From Craspedostauros australis (lineage: Eukaryota > Bacillariophyta > Bacillariophyceae > Mastogloiales > Achnanthaceae), in NCBI GenBank assembly GCA_026770025.1, contig JAMXDE010000057.1, positions 1-64,000 on the forward strand: DNA of 64,000 bases, read 5' to 3'. Shown one piece after another: positions 42,343 through 53,082 of this stretch. Both the position numbers and the translations under genes were made by a program. The notes below the pieces were generated by a model. The model did no database searches, was not told the origin of the DNA, and saw nothing but the letters and a program-made list of their open reading frames with translations. Within the stretch, counting starts at the first letter, position 1, and each line of letters starts with the position of its first letter.

Positions 42343-43127
42343 GCTTGCATTGTGCTCTGCGTTGTTGTGCCCTGCTATGCTGGCGTATTCATCTTGCAAC
42401 ACGAATCAGAAATGGCAGGGTCGTCAGGTTGGATGGATTGAGATGGAGATGGAGATGCCATTGGATAGGAAAAGCCATTGCAGATGATACAGACGATCTG
42501 AACATGCTCACGCCAACGACTCAAGCTATCCCAATACAATATTATATTATACTATATGAACGTAGTGACAGGGACGCAAACGCACACTCTCCCTGTCTCT
42601 GCAGAGGATACGACTAGAGGATGTAGAATCGCAGGAGCATGCTGGACTGATCTCTCCTCGGGGAGTTAGACCATGCTCCTGGTTTGCCTCCGCCTGGCCT
42701 CCAACCGCACGCGTGTTTTGTTCAGAAGTGGTTCTCCTTTGGTGGAATCTTCGACATCACGCGAAAGGCTATTTCGGAACTGGGGTCGTGGAATTATCCT
42801 TAGCGTTAATCGACATTGCTTTAACGAGTCTTCAGTGATATTCTGTTCAGTACGGCCCATCACATCGCATTGCCAATGATCATGTTTCGAAACCGGTGAA
42901 GAACCACACCTTCACATTCTGTTCCACAGATTCAGCCACGTCCTCCATCGTTCACAAACCAAGCAACAATCCAAGCCACCAACGGACGTCAGTCTGCACG
43001 CTCCGGGCAGAGAGCTACTCGCATCACTGCCATCAGAATCATCACAAGCCCGACCATCGCATAATACTCACAGCATCACAAAGCGCAACATCAGATCACC
43101 ATCCAACGACGATTGCTGACCTTGACC
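42343..43127. other. Intergenic, no supported gene
   Basis: An AT-rich patch (AATATTATATTATACTATATG, 42538-42558) lies about 200 bp after the DapB stop and may mark its 3' end. Nothing else is recognised. Confidence 0.5.
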
Positions 43128-43682
43128 ATGGGATACTCTGACACCCTCGCCGACCCTGTCAATGCGACACCAATGCCGCAAACCCAGTTCGATGTCCAGG
43201 AGTACGATGTCACCGACTCCGGCTGCCAGACCTGCCTCTGCCTCACGTGCCCATTCCACTGTTTGGTCTTCGCCCCAGGCCTAATGGGCAAGAAGACCAT
43301 GACTTTGGAATCGGAGGAGGCCGTGCTCAACATCAACTGCCAGCCCTTCTGCAACATCGACACTCGCCGCCCCTACGGCGAGCTAGGCAGCGTCGACCAG
43401 CACCACTGCTTTTGCTGCACCGGCGTCTCGTCCGGTCTGACGGGCAACATGCCGATCTACATCGGCAGCGGCTGCGAAACCGAGCGCGTGGTGCAGATCG
43501 TGGCCGAGCTCAAGAAGCGCATGAAGGCGCGCGGTGACACGGGCCAGATCAAGCGCACCGAGATGACGTTGCAGGAGGTGCAGGCATTGCGCAGCGAGGT
43601 GGCGGAATTGAAGGGCGACATGAAGCTCATTCTGCGCGCGCTGAATGTGCCAGAGACACAGTCCATGGCGGACCGCATGTAA
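43128..43682 (+). CDS. Conserved cysteine-rich protein, unknown function
   Basis: The 184-residue protein uses the ATG at 43128 (GACCATGGG); the frame upstream begins only with TTG. Eleven cysteines cluster in motifs: GCQTCLCLTCPFHC (32-45), NCQPFC (70-75), HCFCC (93-97) and C116. Between them lie PGLMGKKTMTLESEE and RRPYGELGSVD. A C-terminal amphipathic helix (MTLQEVQALRSEVAELKGDM) looks like a short coiled coil. The motif spacing suggests a membrane-associated or metal-binding domain. I recall similar proteins in diatoms but no named function. No signal peptide is evident. Confidence 0.8.
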   Translation: MGYSDTLADPVNATPMPQTQFDVQEYDVTDSGCQTCLCLTCPFHCLVFAPGLMGKKTMTLESEEAVLNINCQPFCNIDTRRPYGELGSVDQHHCFCCTGVSSGLTGNMPIYIGSGCETERVVQIVAELKKRMKARGDTGQIKRTEMTLQEVQALRSEVAELKGDMKLILRALNVPETQSMADRM

Positions 43683-46589
43683 CGTCAACGATTTGGAACA
43701 GCTGCAGTACATATGTGTATGTGTATGTGTACCCGTCTGCCTGAATCCGGCACAATGCGGTGTAGCATCGCGTCACAAGCGAGACCCAATGCTACCGATG
43801 CGCACTCGTTTGGGCGCGGATTGGAAGATCTACGGCACGTGATATTATACGATGGAAGATGGTGAGAAATGTCGCAGACTCTCTGAATGCAAGGCGCTAG
43901 CTGGACATGTGTGCATCCAGCATGCGTTCTGTGTGATGAATGTTGTGCTGTGCTGGCGTGGAGGAATGTTACGATCTACGCATGCGCATTCTCCGGGCAG
44001 TGATAAGCCCAGCGGTGAGGAACGCGAGAGAGCAATGAAGGCGATGGTGATGCAGGGATACAGTGCGGCAACACGTGTGGACCATGTCTCATGCGAGCAC
44101 GACATGAGCTCTGAGGTCCATGGCTGGCGATGCTGAGGATGGTGGAGTGACAGGTTTCATCACGTCGATGAAAAGAAGCACAGCATGAATGTAGTGTAAT
44201 GTAATGTAGTGTAGTGGAAGATGAACCTTACATGCGTACTATACTCGTGTGGAGACATCAAGAATTCGAGGAGAGCACTATTGCACAAGCCAACTTTAGG
44301 AACCTAATGAGAGCATCAAAGGCAAACGCCAACGCTGACTTGAAGATTTTAGCGCTTGGGCCTTCACTCTGCATGATCAACCAACCCCATCCCCCTCCAA
44401 CCTCCCTCAGCGCAGGAGAAAGCTGAGTGATGTGACTTCCTTGGCACAGAATGCGATGGTTGATTTTGTTTGTGTTATGCAATGGGTAATGTGATAGAGT
44501 ACGACCTACTAGTAGTATATAGTAGATTATATAATAGAATATGTGATATAGTATAGTGCTTGTATTTGCACACGCCTTGGTCACAAAGAGTCACAATGTG
44601 CATTGGCCGGCTGCAGGCATCACGCGGCGACGGAAGATGCCGCCGCCAAATGCTGAAGCACGCCCTCCTCAATTTGAACAGGACCGTCATCGTTTCGCCA
44701 TGTCGCGACCAAAAACGGTATGACGACTGTCGTGGGAAGTTCTTACGGAAGACAAATTCAGCGGAGTCCGTTTCGATTTTTCCGCCGTGACATGGGCGCA
44801 GCGGCAGGCGAGCCATCGTCATGGGTCGGCGGGCACTTTTGTTGTTGTGCGGCATGGCAGATGGCCAATCGAGCTGCAACACAACACAACACAACACTAC
44901 TCTACACTTTTGTCCAGAGAGAGAGAGAGGATTTGCGAACGTGAAGTAAGTCTGTCCCAAATCCACGTACACACAGCATCATCATCATCGTATTCGTTGG
45001 ATACGACGCTCCATCGCTGGCTCCCTCCTGGAATACAGCAGCGATAGTGTCGAAGGCATCCGCAGCATTGCAGTCCACACTCCACGTGGCAATCTGCGCA
45101 CTTCGACTCGTGACAAGGAGAATCACACGCTGCAATGAAGATGCAACGATGACAGAAGCAAGATGCCAACAAGATGTGAGATCCGAGCGTGTCGGAAGCA
45201 GCCTTCTGCTCTCATCCGAGATGAAGGTGTTTGCGAAACTCCATCACCTGCTCCGTTACGAGTTGCGGGGTATGTACGACTACGAATGACCAACGTCTCC
45301 GCATCACGAACCAGAGCATCAGGCACGAATCACATCCACACGCATTTGTTCTGGACGTCTTGGCGGAAGAAGGAACCTCACGAGACACTCACTCATATTC
45401 ACGAAAGGATTCACACATAATACGTATAGCACCATAACGAGATACCGACATACAGACGAGAACATGGCCGTGGACACGTGCCGATACGACTGCTCTGCAC
45501 CTGCTGCCACCAGCGTCGTTTGCTGTGACTAACGAATGGCAGACAACACGCACTCCACATCTCCGTGTTTGTTGATGCCAACACCCCTTCACCGATCGTG
45601 GTAACGCACTCGTGCATCCGAAAATGTGAGGACCCATCCCACCAATTTTTGTTGGGTTTTTGGAATTTCCGTTGCACAAGATACCTCTTGATTCGTGGTT
45701 GCCTATGTGACACGCGCTTGCGCGCTCGTTGTGACCGTGACATCACAAATTTGGTTGGTTTGTGTCGATCGTTCCGTTATTTGGTTGCGGCCTGTATGGA
45801 CAATTTTTGTTGGCGGCACATGCAATGGTATTGTTGCGGTTGAATACGAAAATAGCGCCAGACAGACCCCAAGAATGGCAAGCCAACGCGCCGGCATGGC
45901 TGGCACTTGCGTCTGTTGCGCAATTTCTCGGTTGGTTGCCGTTATTCGGATTCCTCAGAGCAAACACAACCGACCCGCCGAACGACGAGGCACGAAACAA
46001 GACCAGGCAAGAAACGCAACACGGAAAGGCAGAAAAGCAGTTGCCCCGCTTCCAAGCAGAGCGAGACGAACCCCATCGTGGAGAAGGCTCCGAACAACCC
46101 AACGTGCCATCACTGCCCATACTTTGTGAAGTCAACGAAAGCGTCCCTGTCATCACAGTATTATCGAAAGAGACCAAAGTGGACACCCACCAACAAGAAC
46201 AGCACATACCGTTGACGCTGTTTCCGACCGCGATACCAAGACCAAGAGAGAAAGAAGAAGAAAGAGAGAGAGACAGACACAGAGTGCTTTACTTTGCTCT
46301 TACTCTTACTCCTCTTCTGCATCCACTCTCAAGCGCTCAAGACAGAGTCGCAGAATTGCGCGCCATTTGAGTGGTCCAACGATCAGAACCCACAGTTTCC
46401 AGCTCAGGAGACACACGCGCCTCTCTGTTCAGAGTGGTTGGCGACAAGCAGCAGACCAGCCGCAGCATCGTTCAATCCATTCCTCCATCGAATTAGCCAT
46501 CGAATCAGCCATTCGATTGCTCACAAATCGGCAGTAGAGCAATAGCAATAGCAAACACAGCAATAGCAAAGCAATTGAGCACGTTGACA
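43683..46589. other. Long intergenic region, no supported gene
   Basis: About 2.9 kb. An AT-rich cluster (44490-44565) holds many TAGTA/ATAGAATA words. A plus-strand frame of 202 codons at 45762 starts with GTG, has no motif, and overlaps the probable leader of the kinase-like gene. The remainder shows nothing I can support. Confidence 0.5.
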
Positions 46590-49165
46590 ATGGCGAACCC
46601 AAAACGCAACGACAGACAATGGAGCCTCGGCAGAGTCCCGTTGATCGTGGTTCCGGGCATCACCACCACGCCCCACAACACGGAAGGCGATGCGTGTCTC
46701 GATGACGACGAGCATGTCTCCAACCTCAACAGCAGCAGCAGCAGCGGAAGCGGAAGCAACCACGGACCCGACCCGCCGATGATGGTCATGTCGCCTCAGG
46801 AGAGCGTTTCCACGGCGACCTCCGCATCGTACGCAGCCTCGCGGCAGAGGCAATCGCCCTTCTGCGACCGGGGGCTCTCCGATCTGCAGCAGGGCTACTT
46901 GGGAGAGAATGAGCATTCGGAGACCCATCTGTTCTCGCTCGCCAACGCTGCCCATCATCCGCAGGAGCAGCAGCAGTATCCGCAGCAGCAATTGCAACAG
47001 CAACAGTTGCAACAGCAGCAGTATCATCCCTACGACAACAGCCGCGATCTGTCCGTGGAGTTCACAACCCCAAAGCCGCGAAGGGGAGTGCGACGACGCG
47101 ATGGAAGCACGGGCAGCATGAAGTCCCTGTCCTCGACTTCCTCCCGAGGCCGCAGGATGAAGCATTCCTACCATCCGGACGAGGCCTTCCACAGCTCCTT
47201 CCAATCCAACCGCATGCACTACTCCTCGCAAAAGTCCGCTGGCTACGATCCGCATCTGCACGTGTCGACGCCATTCACCGACAACAGCTCCGAGAGCTCC
47301 AGGGGCGAAGGCACCAGCCACTTCAGCTCGGAACGATCCAGGAACAAGCGCAGGTCGCGTCACATGGTCTCGCCGCTTCCATCTCCCGCCACGTCGTCCG
47401 CGTCATCGCTATCCAACGCCACCGTGTTCAAGAAGCGCCTCAGCGGACTGCAGCTCATGCTCTGGACGCTCTTCGTCGCTGCCGTCACCTCCTCCACCAT
47501 GCTCATCTCCACCAACACCACCATCACCAAGGAGGCGCTATACCCCGATGCGATGGAGCTCGCCATGGCCCCTCCCGTCATTCAACCGCAGCGCAACAAC
47601 CTCATGCATTCCGAAAGTGGATTGCGTGGCATGCTCGTGCAGAGCCGCACACATCGCGCCAATCACGGCGCCAAGCCCGCGCCAGAGAAGGAGAAGCAGC
47701 AGCACAAGAAGAAGGAGAAGAAAGAAAAGAAGAAGGAAAAGACAAAGGATAAGAAAAAGGACAAGAAGAAGAAGGAGAAGCCAGCACCGAAGGTTGTCCC
47801 CGTTATTCTCGGGTCGCTCCCAGTTGCGGTGCCACCATCGCTCGAAGCACCGGAGCAGTCAACCTTCGATACCTTCGATGCCGGCATGTACTCCCACGGC
47901 AAGTCGCATGGCCGTCGCGTCGTTGCGTTCAGCAATGCCAATGGCGAGTCTCTGCCAGACCCGCGCGAGATCACGATCTACCCCGCGGATTTCACCGACA
48001 ACACGCAGTATTACCCATTCTTCGATTCCGACGATGAACGTCTCTCGACGATGGAGATGCGCAGCCCCTACTCGGAGGGAGAATGCGTCCCGATGCAGGA
48101 ATGGCAGACGACGTTCCACCCCTCCTGCAACGGCATGCACGAACTCCAGCTGGATTCGATGGGTGCATCCAGCGGCGAGGAATTCCGCCTCTTTGGAACG
48201 AAGGGATTCTGGAGAAATGCCTGGCGGTTGGATTTGTTGGGCGAGGAAGATGTGGATACGGTCGTTCTCAAGACTCTCAGGTGAGTTTGGAATGGGCGCT
48301 GTTGTTGTTGAATGCATGCATGCATGAATGGATGGATCATTGTGGTGAGACTCACACGTTTGCTTTTTCTGTTTTTCATTCATGTGACAGGTACATGCAC
48401 AACTTTGAGGATGCGCACTTTGAGCATGACCGTGTCGACGCTGTCGCCATGGAACGCCTCACATCATCGGACCACGTGATTGACATCTTTGGTTTCTGCG
48501 GGCACTCCGTCATGACTGAATTCGCTGATGGAGCCAGCGTGGGGCAGTTGGCCGACAAGGCCAAGAAGGTACCGTTGGAACGGCTCAAGATTGCGCGCGA
48601 TATCGCGCACGGACTCGCTGATGTGCACGGCATTGACGGCGACGAAAACCCAACCTTCGTGCATCTCGACATCAACCCGGCCAACGTCGTCAGCGTCGGT
48701 GGCACGCTCAAATTGAACGATTTCAACATTGGCATCATCCGCAGATGGAACACGACGTCGGAGGAACCATGCGGCTTCCCAACGCAGTACCCGAATCCGC
48801 AGTGGAGATCGCCGGAGGAGGCGAGGAGCGAGCAGCATCTGACGGAGAAGGTGGACATCTTCTCCATGGGACATATCTTCTTCCGTTTGATCTGTGGCCA
48901 CCAGCCATGGAACAAGCTCGAGCCCGGTGGCAAGCCGGAGAAGGAGGAGATTAACGACAAGGTGCAACGTGGGGTCCTGCCATTCATCCCGGAGGACATC
49001 GTCAACTCGCAAGAAGCCGAGGTCATCGCCATCCGCGACGTCATGCTCCAATGCTATTCCTTCCATCCCAAGGAGCGACCGACGGCGCGGCAGATTGCAA
49101 ACACGCTGGACAAGGCCTTGGAGGCCTTGATGCCAAGTGCGGACGAGTCCGTTGATGCGGAGTAA
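46590..49165 (+). CDS. Membrane protein with atypical protein-kinase domain
   Basis: An 821-residue protein from exons 46590-48280 and 48391-49165. The 110-bp intron has a GTGAGT donor and TGTGACAG acceptor and falls inside the kinase domain. The N-terminal 285 residues are polar with Gln-rich runs, then one membrane helix (about 286-306, LQLMLWTLFVAAVTSSTML), then a Lys-rich stretch of KKEKKEKKKEK type. The kinase-like part starts near GTKGFWRNAW, with the ATP lysine K561 (VVLKTLR). The catalytic loop is HLDINPAN (H655, D657, N662), with Leu in place of the usual Arg. The metal motif is DFN (D674-N676) instead of DFG. WRSPEE replaces APE, followed by DIFSMGHIFF. The key Lys and Asp residues remain, so activity is possible. 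The start is ATG; the longer frame uses TTG. Confidence 0.85.
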
Positions 49166-49203
49166 TTGACATTGTACTTAAATGATAGGAAACCAACGCG
49201 AAT

Positions 49204-51675
49204 TTACTTCTTGCTGAGTAGACCGCGCGTGAAGTCACCGAATTTGTATCCGCCGTTGGATGCGCGGCCGTCGGATTCTTTACCTTTGCTCACGATCCGT
49301 CGTGTGAAGTCACCAAATCGATAAGGTTTGGCTTTCGGCTTGATTTCGGTGTCGTCGTTGCTGTTTGGTGGTGGTGCCTGGGTTGCTGGTGCCTGCGTTG
49401 CTGGTGCTTGTGTTGCTGGTGCTTGTGTTGCTGGTGCCGCCTCCATCTCCATTTGGGGTGGCGCTTCTTCTTTTGTTGCCTTGGGATCGGACGATGCCAG
49501 CTGGGATACGGCCATGGATCCTGCAACGATGGATCCAGCAGCCAACGCGAGGGGTGCACCCAGCACCAAGCCCGCGGCCGCCACTGCGCCGACACCCATA
49601 CCGACCTTGCTCATGTTGCTCTGTGCCTCCTTCTTCTCTTCATTGGTATCTTCCTTCTCCTCTTGCTGCTGCTTCATGGTCCTCGATCCTGCGACGCCGC
49701 CCAGCACCGAACCGGCCACGATCCCGACGGGACCAGCGATCGCCATGCCCGCAGCCGCACCGACACCGGATCCCACGACACCGGCGTACCGGCTGCTGCG
49801 TTCCTTCCAGGATTCTTCCTCCACCTTTTCAAGCGCCTTGTCCTGTTCGCGCAGCGCTTCGGCTTCTTGTGCAATACGTGCGGCTTCGTCGGGTTCGGCC
49901 TCATCGAAGATTTCGGATCCGATATCGCGGCATGATGCTTTGCGTTCGGAACGTTCCTTTTGTTGTTGCACGCGTGTGGAGATGCCGCGGGAGATGTCGC
50001 CGAGCTGATGGTGTGGCAAGAAGAGAGATGTGCAAATGAAATGGGTGGTGGAGACGAGTGATATGGGTGAGTCTGGTACCGCATGGAGGTTTGTGGAACC
50101 CTGCAAGTATGTTGCGCAAAACAACATAGCACACCACACCATGATTCGACATACCTTATAGCCTTGCTTGGTGTCTGCGCCACGCGCCTCCTTGCCCTTT
50201 TGCGACGCATCGACCAAGGTGTCTTTGAGGGCCACGGTCGCCACGGACACTGCCATGCCGACGGGCGTGACGAAGCTGGCACCGGTCGCCACGCAGCCCG
50301 CTGTAATGGCCAACGAATCGGATACCGACTGCCGGAAGGATGAGCTCCAGCGTTGCAGACGGCTGCTGTCGTTGCTGGATAGATTGGGATTGAAGGCGGG
50401 GACTTGGAACAAAGCATCTTGCGATGCATTGTGATAAATGCGAAAGACGTCGCCCAGCGTCTGCACGCCTCCTTCCAATTTGAGCGGATCTCTGCACGCC
50501 GGTGTCTCATTGTCCGTCGTATTTGGATTGGATTTCGATTCGCTGTCGACAGCGTTGGAGTTGCTGTTGTTGCTGTTTTCGTTCGTCGTGTTCGCAGTAC
50601 CGACCGCGTCGCTCCTGTCTTGATCCGTACCGTACTGCGGAAAGAGCGGCACGTAGAGCTTGGAATCCTCGACACTGCCATTCTTTGTGATCATGTCAAT
50701 TTGCAGCGTGCTGGCAGAAGGCGATTGGATCGTTCCGTCGGGCGTCGCGACGCGGTGCAGCCACGACAACCATCTCGCGAGGAACAAGTCTTGTTGCGTC
50801 GTGGTCTCGTGCTTCATCATGCGCGCAGCAGCCGCGCCGTCGATGTCCATGAGTGGGCAGGAGACTTGCAGATCGCAGAAGCGGAATTTGATGGCCGATG
50901 TGGATGATGTCGATGGTATCATGTCTGTCGCTTCCAATGAAGTGGAGAGAACGAGGTTGTGCCAAATGCGGTCAAAGCCATGCACCGCATCGAACTTGCA
51001 GAACGCCTTGATGTGCGATTGAGGCTTGCTGTTGGTGTTGTTGCTGTTGCCTGATGGATTGTTCACGACCGATGACATGTTGGTCTGTTCCAAGGTGAGC
51101 TGGAACTTTTGAAACGTCACTTTGCATCCATCGTCGGTTGATTTGCCAGCGACGGTGCCCGGATCGATCAAACCGACGTATCCAGACGTGCTGAGCAACG
51201 TCAAGAGGCACATGGAGGCAGACGCGTCGTCGATCGCATCCTCCCACGACCAATGGATGGAGCAGTTCTGAAAGACGGTCTGGAAGGTCTTCTTCATCAT
51301 GATGGCGGCGGGCGACGGCGATGACGACGACTTTGTCGACCAGCCCGACAGTCTCTGCGTGGTGCCACCTGCGGCCGCCGCCGTCGCCCACGGTGAGTCG
51401 GGTTGCTGCTCGAGGATGAGCAACGGCCCCCAGACGACCATCGAACCCGATGTCTCCGTCAGCATGCGGAATCGCAACGTGCTGATCAGATCCGTGTGGA
51501 CGGGCGATGTTGATACCGTTGATGCATCATGCTCGTTGGATGGTGGCTTCTGCGAAGGCGAAGAAGGAGCTGATTGCGAGGACGAGACCGAAGAAGACGT
51601 GGAAGACGGAAAGGTGAAGGCCCTCGTCAAGACCCGAATCAGACTGTCCACAGTCCTGCTGTCTTTCAACATCAT
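49204..51675 (-). CDS. Glycine-zipper protein with FGDFTR repeats
   Basis: A 773-residue protein from exons 51675-50155 and 50004-49204. The start is the first ATG; upstream codons include a GAT microsatellite read as Ile repeats. The N-terminal half has beta-rich blocks (LISTLRFRMLTETSGSMVVWGPLLIL, FCDLQVSCPLMD) of unknown family. Two glycine-zipper stretches follow: VVGSGVGAAAGMAIAGPVGIVAG and VGMGVGAVAAAGLVLGAPLALAAG. Such stretches insert in or pack against membranes. A fourfold APATQ repeat comes next, and the C-terminus carries two copies of a short motif (YRFGDFTRRIVSKGK and YKFGDFTRGLLSKK). The intron is 150 bp (50154-50005), GTATGT to CATCAG, a multiple of three with no stop. I know similar FGDFTR tails in diatom proteins but no function. 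The 3' end lies 38 bp from the kinase-like gene's stop. Confidence 0.8.
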   Translation of the reverse strand: MMLKDSRTVDSLIRVLTRAFTFPSSTSSSVSSSQSAPSSPSQKPPSNEHDASTVSTSPVHTDLISTLRFRMLTETSGSMVVWGPLLILEQQPDSPWATAAAAGGTTQRLSGWSTKSSSSPSPAAIMMKKTFQTVFQNCSIHWSWEDAIDDASASMCLLTLLSTSGYVGLIDPGTVAGKSTDDGCKVTFQKFQLTLEQTNMSSVVNNPSGNSNNTNSKPQSHIKAFCKFDAVHGFDRIWHNLVLSTSLEATDMIPSTSSTSAIKFRFCDLQVSCPLMDIDGAAAARMMKHETTTQQDLFLARWLSWLHRVATPDGTIQSPSASTLQIDMITKNGSVEDSKLYVPLFPQYGTDQDRSDAVGTANTTNENSNNSNSNAVDSESKSNPNTTDNETPACRDPLKLEGGVQTLGDVFRIYHNASQDALFQVPAFNPNLSSNDSSRLQRWSSSFRQSVSDSLAITAGCVATGASFVTPVGMAVSVATVALKDTLVDASQKGKEARGADTKQGYKVCRIMVWCAMLFCATYLQGSTNLHAVPDSPISLVSTTHFICTSLFLPHHQLGDISRGISTRVQQQKERSERKASCRDIGSEIFDEAEPDEAARIAQEAEALREQDKALEKVEEESWKERSSRYAGVVGSGVGAAAGMAIAGPVGIVAGSVLGGVAGSRTMKQQQEEKEDTNEEKKEAQSNMSKVGMGVGAVAAAGLVLGAPLALAAGSIVAGSMAVSQLASSDPKATKEEAPPQMEMEAAPATQAPATQAPATQAPATQAPPPNSNDDTEIKPKAKPYRFGDFTRRIVSKGKESDGRASNGGYKFGDFTRGLLSKK
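49380..49440. repeat. 15-bp tandem repeat (APATQ)
   Basis: About four copies of a 15-bp unit (GTTGCTGGTGCTTGT-like) encode APATQ on the minus strand. Confidence 0.85.
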
Positions 51676-52371
51676 CGTTGCTCTCGTCTTTTCTCTGCTT
51701 CTCTCTTTGTTCCGAACTGCGGAAGCGTCGTCAAATGCGTCGATTGTCGCAATTCTGGAGAGTGTCTTGCTGTGCTTGTTGCAGAGTGTGGGAACAATGG
51801 CGCCACCAGCGATGACGATGATGATGATGATGATGATGACAACGGTGATGTCGTGGAGGAATTGAAGCGCAAGGTGTTCTTTTTGGCACGTAATTCTGCG
51901 GCGAGTGAGTCGTGTGTCACGTTTCTTGTGGGTTCTTGATTCTGTTCGTGTTCTTCTTGTTTGACGACTCGCTGGACTAATCCATTCGAACCAACAGTGA
52001 TTCAGAAACACGTGACTGAAGATATGTTACGCGTTGGCAAACTAGAGAGTGAGAGGGTTGTTGGTGTTGACTTGTCGAGATGCACGTCTTGTCGCTCCGT
52101 GCTGTTCCATTCTATTATTACACAAGGCTTCTATCGGCATCATCATGCAGAGAATGGCGAAGACAGGGTCGTGTGTTTCTGTTTGGTTTCTAATCGTATG
52201 GTGGAATGCTTTGCGCTGTGTTAATCGTTAACTCATGTTTGGTGCATTCCTTTTCACGCTGCCATGCGACTCGTGTGGTACGGGTTCACGCGCGTGTTGA
52301 TTGGGATCGTTCGTGGCGCGATGCTGCCTCCGGATACTCTGTTTGCACGATCCACGCCAGAACTCGGATGC
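51676..52371. other. Intergenic with GAT microsatellite
   Basis: It holds a GAT/GAC triplet run (51811-51840) and otherwise no supported feature. It should contain the promoter of the glycine-zipper gene and the 3' end of the RGLE copy 3 gene. Confidence 0.5.
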
Positions 52372-53082
52372 TCAGAACAAAATCGACGAACCGCGCGTGT
52401 CCAGGAAGCCCCTCTTGAGCGCGGTGAGTCGGGACTGTTCCGAACTCTGGTGAGAAACACGACCGAGCATCTCGGCCGACGCATCCGCGCTCACATCGAA
52501 CATCATGTACAGCTGTCGCTGCGCTTGCAGGACGTTGTGGCGGTGGCGCAGACGTCGCTTCTTCGAGTCCTTGCAGACGAGCGCCGTGAGGTGGCCCTCC
52601 AATCCGCGCAGGCAGATGTCTTCGTACTGCGAGATGTCGCCGTTGTGCTTGCTGTAGATCTGGACGGTGCGGATGACGTCGTGTCGGCATCTGTGCAGGT
52701 CCATTGTGGAGTACCACGTGCTGGATGGCGTGGTTGCTGTTGTCTTTGTGTCCGTGCTGCTGTTGTCGCAGTTGTTGTTTTGGCATGCGGCGTCACTGTA
52801 TTCGATGACAACTGGTGCGAACGAGACGCTCTTCTTGGCAACGGTTCGTCTCAGCTTCTTGGCTGGTGACTGTTGTTGCTGCTGCTGCTTTGGTGCCTGT
52901 GTGGATGGAGCGGCGAAGAGCATGGCGTCGCCCAAGCGGCGCTTCTGGCCGACCTGCTGTCTCATGGTCAGCGGTTGATCAACTGATGTTGTTGCTGCGG
53001 AAGCTTCTTCTGGAAATTGCATGGGCTCGAATCTTGGGAAGACGAGAGCTGGTGGGTTCATCATGGACTGTGTGCAAAGCAT
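52372..53082 (-). CDS. RGLE-family conserved protein, copy 3
   Basis: The 236-residue protein starts at an ATG. Its layout follows the other two copies: low-complexity N-terminus, KSVSFAPVVIEYSD, WYSTMDLHRCRHDVI, then CLRGLEGHLT, then KKRRLRHRHNVLQAQRQL and helices ending ALKRGFLDTRGSSIL. This copy is the one closest to the form I remember as widespread in diatoms (VxFxxxV, WY, CLRGLE). It lies 33 kb from the tandem pair and on the other strand. No function is known; the Arg/Lys-rich segment may bind nucleic acid, which is a guess. Confidence 0.8.
   Translation of the reverse strand: MLCTQSMMNPPALVFPRFEPMQFPEEASAATTSVDQPLTMRQQVGQKRRLGDAMLFAAPSTQAPKQQQQQQSPAKKLRRTVAKKSVSFAPVVIEYSDAACQNNNCDNSSTDTKTTATTPSSTWYSTMDLHRCRHDVIRTVQIYSKHNGDISQYEDICLRGLEGHLTALVCKDSKKRRLRHRHNVLQAQRQLYMMFDVSADASAEMLGRVSHQSSEQSRLTALKRGFLDTRGSSILF

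Noticed and set aside
45762-46370. Plus-strand frame of 202 codons with a hydrophobic start
   Set aside because: It starts with GTG, has low-complexity charged sequence, and lies in the probable leader of the kinase-like gene.
46521-47363. Minus-strand open frame of 280 codons
   Set aside because: Antisense to the N-terminal part of the kinase-like gene; Leu runs mirror Gln runs.
51676-52011. N-terminal extension of the glycine-zipper protein with an Ile-rich helix
   Set aside because: It starts with GTG, and the helix is only a GAT microsatellite read on the other strand; the first ATG is at 51675.
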